20,408 bases of DNA from Clostridia bacterium (GTDB taxonomy: Bacteria > Bacillota > Clostridia > Oscillospirales > Acutalibacteraceae). The stretch spans positions 1 to 20,408 of the forward strand of contig CAAGMR010000058.1 in NCBI GenBank assembly GCA_900771085.1, given 5' to 3'. Below are positions 15,193 through 20,408 of this stretch, one piece after another. The position numbers and the translations under genes were made by a program. Within the stretch, counting starts at the first letter, position 1. Every line of letters starts with the position of its first letter. The notes beneath the pieces are model-generated. The model was not told the DNA's origin, made no database searches, and saw nothing but the letters and a program-made list of their open reading frames with translations.

Positions 15193-16152
15193 ATGTATAA
15201 TGCCATTTACAAAGTATTCTCAGCACCTTTTGGTTATGCTATCAAGGTTCTCTATGATATCAATGGCCAGAACTATCTCTTAGCAATTCTTATATTTGCT
15301 ATACTGGTAAAGCTTGTTCTTCTTCCAACCAGTATCTCCACACAGAAGAACTCAGTTAAGTCTAAGAGAATGCAGGCGAGAATCAACAAAATCAAACAGA
15401 AATACGCAAACGACCAGACCAAGATGCAGGAAGAGATTCAGGCATTCTATAAAAAAGAAGGTTATGGTTCAATGGGTTCAGGTTGCGGCGCACTTCTCAT
15501 TCAGTTTCCAATCATCATTGGTCTCTATGGCGCCATCTACAACCCGCTTTCATACATTCTTCGTGTAGACAAGAAATATGGCAAAGGAACTATTACAGCT
15601 CTTACAGACGCTGTTAAGGCCATTACAGGCGACGGCAACGCTCGTACAACAAGAGTAATGGAAATCAACGTTCTTTCTCATATTGATGAACTTAAAGGTA
15701 ACGTGAAGGGCGTTTCTGATGAAGCATTCGCAGCTATTTCAGATTTTGCCACTCACTTCCACGTAATGGGATTCAACTTCGGTGATATCCCTCAGCAGAT
15801 TATGCGTGACAATAAGGCAGTTCTTATTGTCCCAATTCTTGCATTTGTATTTGCAATGCTCAGCTCAATTTACAGCCTTATTCGTACAAGAAGACTTGGT
15901 AACGACGATATGAGCCAGATGGCTTCAATGGGCTGCATGATGCTCTTCATGCCATTCATGTCACTTTGGCTTGCAATGTCATTCCCTGTAGGCATCGGTG
16001 TTTACTGGGCAATTAACAGCCTTCTTGGCGTTCTTCAGATGGTTCTTCTTGATGCTTTCTATACACCTGACAAGGTTATTGCAAAGATCATGGTAGATGA
16101 ATCAATCGAAAGAAGACAGAAGGAATTAGTTGTAAAAAACAACGCTAACTGA
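15193..16152 (+). CDS. yidC: Membrane protein insertase YidC/OxaA
   Basis: A 319-residue Oxa1/YidC insertase that places proteins in the cytoplasmic membrane alone or with SecYEG. Hydrophobic segments lie at about residues 28-46, 95-125, 210-235 and 250-290. The amphipathic coiled cytoplasmic loop (MQARINKIKQKYANDQTKMQ) follows the first, and the conserved LIQFPIIIGLY stretch lies in the second. There is no lipoprotein Cys at the N-terminus, unlike Bacillus SpoIIIJ. The groove arginine of the first core helix appears to be Lys40 (FAILVKLVLLP). The region of about 80 residues between the second and third segments is long. GGAGAG lies upstream of the ATG. A strong terminator follows. Confidence 0.95.
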   Translation: MYNAIYKVFSAPFGYAIKVLYDINGQNYLLAILIFAILVKLVLLPTSISTQKNSVKSKRMQARINKIKQKYANDQTKMQEEIQAFYKKEGYGSMGSGCGALLIQFPIIIGLYGAIYNPLSYILRVDKKYGKGTITALTDAVKAITGDGNARTTRVMEINVLSHIDELKGNVKGVSDEAFAAISDFATHFHVMGFNFGDIPQQIMRDNKAVLIVPILAFVFAMLSSIYSLIRTRRLGNDDMSQMASMGCMMLFMPFMSLWLAMSFPVGIGVYWAINSLLGVLQMVLLDAFYTPDKVIAKIMVDESIERRQKELVVKNNAN

Positions 16153-16162
16153 TTAAAAAGTC

Positions 16163-16201
16163 AGCCACCGTTAATCATGTTCGATAACGGTGGCTTTTTT
16201 T
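16163..16201 (+). terminator. Intrinsic terminator after yidC
   Basis: An 11-bp perfect stem AGCCACCGTTA (16163-16173) with TAACGGTGGCT (16185-16195), an 11-nt loop, and a run of seven T. It separates the rpmH operon from khpB. Confidence 0.88.
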
Positions 16202-16207
16202 AAAATA

Positions 16208-16226
16208 CACTCGGACTCGCCGAGTG
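16208..16226 (+). promoter_or_regulatory. Small hairpin in the khpB leader
   Basis: CACTCGG (16208-16214) pairs with CCGAGTG (16220-16226) around a 5-nt loop, ending 2 bp before the GGAGG ribosome site (16229-16233). No T-run follows, so it is not a terminator. Role unknown. Confidence 0.45.
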
Positions 16227-16239
16227 AAGGAGGATAATA

Positions 16240-17316
16240 ATGGTAAAAGAAGCAATTGCTACCGGTGCTACTATTGAAGAAGCACAGCAGGCTGCAAGAA
16301 ATGCTCTCTTTGCTCCGGAGGATGTAGCTGTTCAGTTCGAAATCCTCGAGTTCCCTGAAAAGGCTAAGCTTTTTGGTCTTTTAGGCGGAAAACCTGCAAA
16401 GGTAAGAGCTTACTTTGAAGCACCTGATGAACCAAAGCCAGAGCCAAAGAAGGCTCCGGAGAAGAAACCGGTAAAGAGCCAGCCTAAGCCACAGGCAGAG
16501 AAGAAACAGGAAGTTTCCAAGAAAAAAGAACAGAAGCCTGTAAAGAAAACTCAGGAAAAGGCTGCAGAACAGGAAAAGGCTCCGGTTGAAGAGCCAAAGG
16601 AAAAAAAGGAAGCAAAAGTAGTTGAGAAGACACCTGTTGATCTCAACGAGGCACCTGAAACAGTAAAGAAAGCATATGCTTATCTTGACACAGTAATTAA
16701 GGGTCTTGGAATTACAGATGCTGCTATTAACGTTTCCAAGGCAGGAAAAGAGTATTTCTTCGAAGTTCTCAGTGAACAGGATTACAGCCTCATCATTGGC
16801 AGACGCGGAGAGACTCTCGACAGCATCCAGTATCTTGTTCGTCTTGCTGCAAACCATGGCAGAGACGAAGAAAAGTCAGTTCGTATTTCTATCAATGTAG
16901 GTGACTACAGAGAAAAGAGAGAAAAGACTCTCAAGGAAATTGCCAGAAAGTCTGCAAGAAAAGTAAGAAAGTATGGCAGAAACGAAACTCTTAACCCAAT
17001 GAATCCTGCAGAGCGCAGAATCATTCATACAACAATTTCAGAAATTGAAGGCGTTGTTTCCTACTCAGTAGGATCAGACAGCGACAGACGCGTAGTTATC
17101 GCACTTGCTGAAGGTGTTAAGCCACTCAACAGCGGCAACAACAGACGTGGCGGCAACCAGCGCAGAGGTAACGGAAACCGTGGTGGCAACCGCCGTCCAC
17201 AGCAGAAGCCGGCAGCTCCTGCAGCTCCTGCTCGTGCACCTCGTTCTGACGCAGCAGGCACACGTTATGGCAAGATTGAGCCAATCGCAAAAAAGCCTGA
17301 AACAACAGAAGAATAA
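16240..17316 (+). CDS. khpB: RNA-binding protein KhpB (Jag)
   Basis: A 358-residue cytosolic RNA-binding protein, known as KhpB, Jag or EloR. In other Firmicutes it works with KhpA and affects cell elongation and division. Layout: Jag-N domain (1-58, KEAIATGATIEEA and KLFGLLGG), a charged Lys/Glu/Pro linker (60-135), a KH domain (about 145-215) with GRRG as the GxxG loop at 187-190, and an R3H domain (about 220-290) with R259 and H263 in the AERRIIH motif. After this comes a 60-residue tail rich in Arg, Gly and Asn, then Ala/Pro, not usual in short family members. The start at 16240 has GGAGG 6 nt upstream. It follows the yidC terminator and I see no clear promoter of its own. Confidence 0.95.
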   Translation: MVKEAIATGATIEEAQQAARNALFAPEDVAVQFEILEFPEKAKLFGLLGGKPAKVRAYFEAPDEPKPEPKKAPEKKPVKSQPKPQAEKKQEVSKKKEQKPVKKTQEKAAEQEKAPVEEPKEKKEAKVVEKTPVDLNEAPETVKKAYAYLDTVIKGLGITDAAINVSKAGKEYFFEVLSEQDYSLIIGRRGETLDSIQYLVRLAANHGRDEEKSVRISINVGDYREKREKTLKEIARKSARKVRKYGRNETLNPMNPAERRIIHTTISEIEGVVSYSVGSDSDRRVVIALAEGVKPLNSGNNRRGGNQRRGNGNRGGNRRPQQKPAAPAAPARAPRSDAAGTRYGKIEPIAKKPETTEE

Positions 17317-17330
17317 TTAATATTCAAAAA

Positions 17331-17367
17331 AGAAGAAGCCCTCGGCAGACGCCGAGGGCTTTCGTTA
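17331..17367. terminator. Terminator between khpB and serS
   Basis: A 10-bp stem AGCCCTCGGC (17337-17346) with GCCGAGGGCT (17351-17360) and a 4-nt loop. The T-tract is weak on plus (TTCGTT) and better on minus, where the upstream A/G-rich run reads CTTCTTCTTTTTT. Probably used from both sides. Confidence 0.75.
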
Positions 17368-17379
17368 TGTAATCTTTAA

Positions 17380-18648
17380 TTACTCAATTATATCCTTGCC
17401 GAAGTATGGGCGGAGGATTTCAGGAACTGTTACTGTTCCGTCTGCATTCTGATAGTTTTCGAGGATTGCAGCAACTGTACGGCCAATAGCAACGCCGGAA
17501 CCGTTAAGTGTATGAACGAGCTGAGCCTTGTCTGTTGGGTTGTCCTTGTAACGGATGTTTGCACGACGAGCCTGGAAGTCTACGAAGTTTGAGCAGGAGC
17601 TGATTTCCACGTAGCGACCGTATGAAGGCATCCATACTTCAATGTCATATGTTTTTGCTGATGAGAATCCTACGTCACCGGAGCAGAGGCATACAACTCT
17701 GTATGGAAGACCGAGACCCTGGAGAACTCTTTCAGCATCGTTTGTGAGCTTTTCAAGTTCTTCCCAGGACTGTTCAGGCTTTGCAAATTTAACAAGTTCA
17801 ACCTTGTTGAACTGATGCTGTCTGATAAGGCCGCGAGTATCGCGTCCTGCAGAACCTGCTTCCGCACGGAAGCAAGCAGAGTATGCACAGTATCTTAAAG
17901 GAAGTTTTGTTCCATCGAGAATTTCATCTCTATGCATGTTTGTTACAGGAACTTCTGCTGTTGGAATGAGGAAGAGATCGTCTGTTGTCTTAAATGCATC
18001 TTCTTCAAACTTAGGAAGCTGGCCTGTACCTGTCATGGATGCGCGGTTTACAAGGAATGGAGGAAGAATTTCTGTGTAGCCATTCTCTGTGTGAGTGTTG
18101 AGGTAGTAGTTGATTACTGAACGCTCAAGTCTTGCGCCCTGTCCCTTATAGAAGTGGAAACGTGTACCGGTTACCTTTGCAGCTGTCTCCGGGTCAAGGA
18201 TGCCAAGGTCTGCGCCGAGGTCCCAGTGAGCCTTTGGCTCAAAGTCAAACTTTGTTGGTTCGCCCCAACGTCTTACTTCAATGTTTTCTGAGTCGTCCTT
18301 ACCGAGAGGAACAGATTCATCAGGAATATTAGGGATTTCGTAAATGATTTCCTTCTGCTTTGCTTCAAGTTCAGAAAGCTTGTCATCGTTTACTTTGATT
18401 TCTGCTTTGATTTCTGTCATCTTAGCAAGAATTTCAGAAACGTCACCGCCTGCCTTCTTGATGGCAGGAATCTGCTTTGAAGCTTCATTCTGCTGATTCT
18501 TGAGAGCGTCAGTCTTCTGCATGAGAGCGCGTCTTTCAGCGTCTATTTCTATAATTTCATCAATTTCCCTGTCGAGGTTGCCGTTTCTTGATTTTACGGC
18601 AGCTTTAACTCTTTCAGGATCTTCTCTTACTACTTTAATGTCTAACAC
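17380..18648 (-). CDS. serS: Serine--tRNA ligase
   Basis: A 422-residue class II aminoacyl-tRNA synthetase that charges tRNA-Ser (and tRNA-Sec) with serine. The N-terminal tRNA-binding coiled coil covers about residues 1-105 (MLDIKVVREDPERVKAAV to the Lys/Glu heptads). The catalytic core shows motif 2 (FRAEAGSAGRDTRGLIRQHQ) and motif 3 (NGSGVAIGRTVAAILEN). The start is the GTG at 18648: it gives the canonical MLDIK start and has AAAGGGG 8 nt upstream. The open frame continues to a TTG at 18666, but that start would place the ribosome site inside the gene. It starts 26 bp after the parB stop, so it is probably the third gene of a parA-parB-serS unit. There is no T-box leader. Confidence 0.96.
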   Translation of the reverse strand: MLDIKVVREDPERVKAAVKSRNGNLDREIDEIIEIDAERRALMQKTDALKNQQNEASKQIPAIKKAGGDVSEILAKMTEIKAEIKVNDDKLSELEAKQKEIIYEIPNIPDESVPLGKDDSENIEVRRWGEPTKFDFEPKAHWDLGADLGILDPETAAKVTGTRFHFYKGQGARLERSVINYYLNTHTENGYTEILPPFLVNRASMTGTGQLPKFEEDAFKTTDDLFLIPTAEVPVTNMHRDEILDGTKLPLRYCAYSACFRAEAGSAGRDTRGLIRQHQFNKVELVKFAKPEQSWEELEKLTNDAERVLQGLGLPYRVVCLCSGDVGFSSAKTYDIEVWMPSYGRYVEISSCSNFVDFQARRANIRYKDNPTDKAQLVHTLNGSGVAIGRTVAAILENYQNADGTVTVPEILRPYFGKDIIE

Positions 18649-18656
18649 AAATGTGT

Positions 18657-18663
18657 CCCCTTT
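18657..18663 (-). promoter_or_regulatory. Ribosome binding site that fixes the serS start
   Basis: AAAGGGG on the minus strand, 8 nt before the GTG at 18648. It supports the GTG over the upstream TTG at 18666. Confidence 0.75.
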
Positions 18664-18674
18664 CAATTGCTCGG

Positions 18675-19532
18675 TCAGTTATCAAAAATCTGAGCAAGTT
18701 TTGTCAAATCGTTGCGGTCGAAAAATTCAATTTCAATTTTTCCGCCTTTTTTAGATGGAGTGATTTTAACTTTTCTTCCAAGGGTGGAGGAAATAGCTAT
18801 TTCTGCTTCATCATAGAAAATATCACGTGGCTTGCTGGTCTTTGCACGTGGTGGTTTGCTTTGCTGTTTAAGTTTAACAATCTTCTCAGCTTCTCTTACG
18901 GAATAACCCTGCTCTGCAAATTCCTTTGCAAGAGCTACCATTTCTGTTCTGTCTTCAAGAGTTAAGAGAGCTCTTGCATGACCGGCAGAAATCTTGCCGT
19001 CCTTTGTGAGTTCACGGACGTCATCCGGAAGGTTTAAGAGTCTGAGTGAATTTGCTATTGCCGGACGGGATCTGCCAACTTTAAGTGCGGCATCTTCCTG
19101 TGTAAGGCTGTAGCGATTAATGAGAAGCTGAAGACCTTCAGCTTCTTCAATCGGATTCAGGTCTTCGCGCTGAAGGTTTTCGATGAGGGCAATTTCCATT
19201 GCCTGTTCATCGGACATCTCTTTGATGATAACAGGAACTTCTGTAAGTCCTGCCATTCTTGATGCACGCCAGCGGCGCTCACCTGCAACCAGCTGATAAG
19301 AACCATCTGTCATTGGTCTTACAAGAAGAGGCTGAAGTACTCCGTTCTGAGAAATACTGTCTGCGAGTTCCTGTAATGCCTTCTGGTTGAATGTTTTTCT
19401 TGGCTGTTCTTTATTTGGCTCGATGTCTGAAAGTCTGAGAGTGTTTCCTCCCTGGCTTGTAAGATTCTCTACGGAATTATCTGAAAATAATGCATCCAGA
19501 CCGCGGCCAAGTCCCCCTTTAGCCTTTGCCAT
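18675..19532 (-). CDS. parB: Chromosome-partitioning protein ParB (Spo0J)
   Basis: A 285-residue CTP-dependent DNA clamp that loads at parS, spreads, and recruits ParA and SMC to segregate the origin. The N-terminus has GLGRGLDAL (7-15), the ParA-stimulating type of sequence. The CTP-binding domain shows GERRWRAS (84-91) and ENLQREDLNPIEEA (118-131). A helix-turn-helix follows (LTQEDAALKVGRSRPAIANSLRLLNLP), then a basic linker and a C-terminal dimerisation domain. The start is 4 bp after parA. Its ribosome site (GAGGTGA) overlaps the parA end, so the two are coupled. A perfect parS is upstream of parA. Confidence 0.97.
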   Translation of the reverse strand: MAKAKGGLGRGLDALFSDNSVENLTSQGGNTLRLSDIEPNKEQPRKTFNQKALQELADSISQNGVLQPLLVRPMTDGSYQLVAGERRWRASRMAGLTEVPVIIKEMSDEQAMEIALIENLQREDLNPIEEAEGLQLLINRYSLTQEDAALKVGRSRPAIANSLRLLNLPDDVRELTKDGKISAGHARALLTLEDRTEMVALAKEFAEQGYSVREAEKIVKLKQQSKPPRAKTSKPRDIFYDEAEIAISSTLGRKVKITPSKKGGKIEIEFFDRNDLTKLAQIFDN

Positions 19533-19536
19533 TTTC

Positions 19537-20307
19537 TCACCTCTTGATATTGTGTTGAATCAGTTCCTTCGCAAGGCTTTCATATGCCTTGCTTCCTTTA
19601 GATGCACGGTCGTAGTAGTATACAGGCTGACCAAAGCTTGGAGCTTCAGAAAGTCGTACATTTCTCGGAATAACGGTTGAAAATACCTTGTTCGGGAAGT
19701 ACTTCTTAACCTCAGTTACCACCTGCTGAGTAAGGTTAAGTCTTCCGTCATACATGGTAAGGATAACGCCTTCGAGTTCAATGTATGGGTTATACAGCTT
19801 TTTGATCTGACGAACAGTAGCCATAAGTTGGGACAATCCTTCAAGTGCGTAGTATTCGCACTGGATAGGAACCATAAACGAATCGGAAGCGGTAAGGGCA
19901 TTTAGGGTGATAAGTCCGAGTGACGGTGGGCAGTCAAGGAACATAAAGTCGTACTCGTCATAAAGAGGCGCCAGAGCAGCTTTGAGTCTGGTCTCTCTAT
20001 TGGGAATATCAACAAGTTCCAGTTCAGCACCTGCCAGATTCATGTTGGCCGGAAGAAGGTCAACATTTTCAAACTCGGTGTGAATGATAGCGTTTTTTGC
20101 CGGTTCTCCGTTGATGATGACTTCATAGGCAGAGGATTCAAGGGACCTCTTGTCTATGCCAAATCCGCTGGTTGAGTTACCCTGCGGGTCAATGTCTACC
20201 ATAAGAACCTTTATGCCGGCAGCACCAAGTGCAGCTGTCAGGTTTACAGCGGTTGTGGTTTTGCCAACGCCACCCTTCTGGTTAACGATTGATATTGTCT
20301 TTGCCAT
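19537..20307 (-). CDS. parA: Chromosome-partitioning ATPase ParA (Soj)
   Basis: A 256-residue Walker-type ATPase that binds DNA non-specifically and, with ParB, moves and positions the origin. In Bacillus its homologue Soj also regulates DnaA. The deviant Walker A motif KGGVGKTT is at residues 11-18. MVDIDPQGNSTSGFG and FLDCPPSLGLITLNAL follow. The length matches the short chromosomal Soj type with no N-terminal DNA-binding domain. The start at 20307 follows a GGGGGGAG ribosome site. The upstream 85 bp contain a possible -10 TATACT but no good -35, then the parS site. Confidence 0.97.
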   Translation of the reverse strand: MAKTISIVNQKGGVGKTTTAVNLTAALGAAGIKVLMVDIDPQGNSTSGFGIDKRSLESSAYEVIINGEPAKNAIIHTEFENVDLLPANMNLAGAELELVDIPNRETRLKAALAPLYDEYDFMFLDCPPSLGLITLNALTASDSFMVPIQCEYYALEGLSQLMATVRQIKKLYNPYIELEGVILTMYDGRLNLTQQVVTEVKKYFPNKVFSTVIPRNVRLSEAPSFGQPVYYYDRASKGSKAYESLAKELIQHNIKR

Positions 20308-20392
20308 TGTCTCCCCCCTAATAGTTTGATTCTCTTAAAACCTGATAAGTATACCTTTAAAATATTAGCACAAATATGCGACAAATAAAACA

Positions 20393-20408
20393 TGTTTCAC
20401 GTGAAACA
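20393..20408. promoter_or_regulatory. parS: parS centromere site
   Basis: TGTTTCACGTGAAACA, the perfect 16-bp palindrome recognised by ParB/Spo0J. It occupies the last 16 bases of the window, 85 bp upstream of the parA start. Confidence 0.95.

Noticed and set aside
16381..16857. 158-residue open frame on the minus strand, rich in Leu, Phe and Arg
   Set aside because: It is the antisense of the Lys/Glu/Pro linker and KH domain of khpB. The Leu/Phe bias is a direct result of antisense Lys/Glu codons, and no ribosome site precedes it.
18649..18674. T-box or other tRNA-sensing leader before serS
   Set aside because: Only 26 bp separate parB and serS, too short for a T-box. The gene reads as part of the parAB unit.

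Overview
The window is the replication-origin region of a low-G+C, Gram-positive chromosome. It most likely comes from a clostridium, perhaps an Oscillospirales/Ruminococcus-type organism. The lineage call is inference. It rests on the block dnaA-dnaN-recF-remB-gyrB-gyrA, the clostridial-looking GyrB and GyrA signatures, strong Shine-Dalgarno sites, and a Firmicutes-type origin with a DnaA-trio.

Left flank (1-3780): a 5S rRNA gene lies on the minus strand and has its own rRNA-style promoter. No 23S gene precedes it. Then come a two-gene plus-strand unit (a PHP-domain phosphoesterase and an unrecognised 186-residue protein), a convergent AI-2E-family membrane protein, and a dCMP deaminase transcribed divergently from it. 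The convergent pairs share single bidirectional terminators.

Replication operon (3785-14104, minus strand): dnaA, dnaN, recF, remB, gyrB, gyrA and an LCP-family cell-wall ligase follow one another with gaps of about 4-18 bp or small overlaps. The exception is the 231-bp dnaA-dnaN gap. That gap carries what I read as oriC: two TTTTCCACA boxes, a G/C patch, five TAG trios and a 30-bp A/T-only stretch. dnaA has a TTGAAA-17-TAGAAT promoter.

Right flank (14280-17370, plus strand): a consensus promoter starts rpmH-rnpA-yidD-yidC, which ends at a terminator. khpB (jag) follows, with an Arg/Gly-rich tail. This is the usual protein-insertion and RNA-processing cluster beside the origin.

Far right (17380-20408, minus strand): parA-parB-serS forms a tight unit pointing back toward the origin. 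A perfect 16-bp parS palindrome occupies the last 16 bases of the window, upstream of parA. The mnmE, mnmG and rsmG genes that usually lie between khpB and parA in Firmicutes are absent here.

This is mostly core housekeeping DNA. I found no mobile element, CRISPR array, defence system or biosynthetic cluster. The points of interest are local: origin architecture and an atypical DnaA recognition motif, the separate 5S promoter, a PHP enzyme lacking a usual metal ligand, rearranged parAB-serS, and several possible regulatory sequences.
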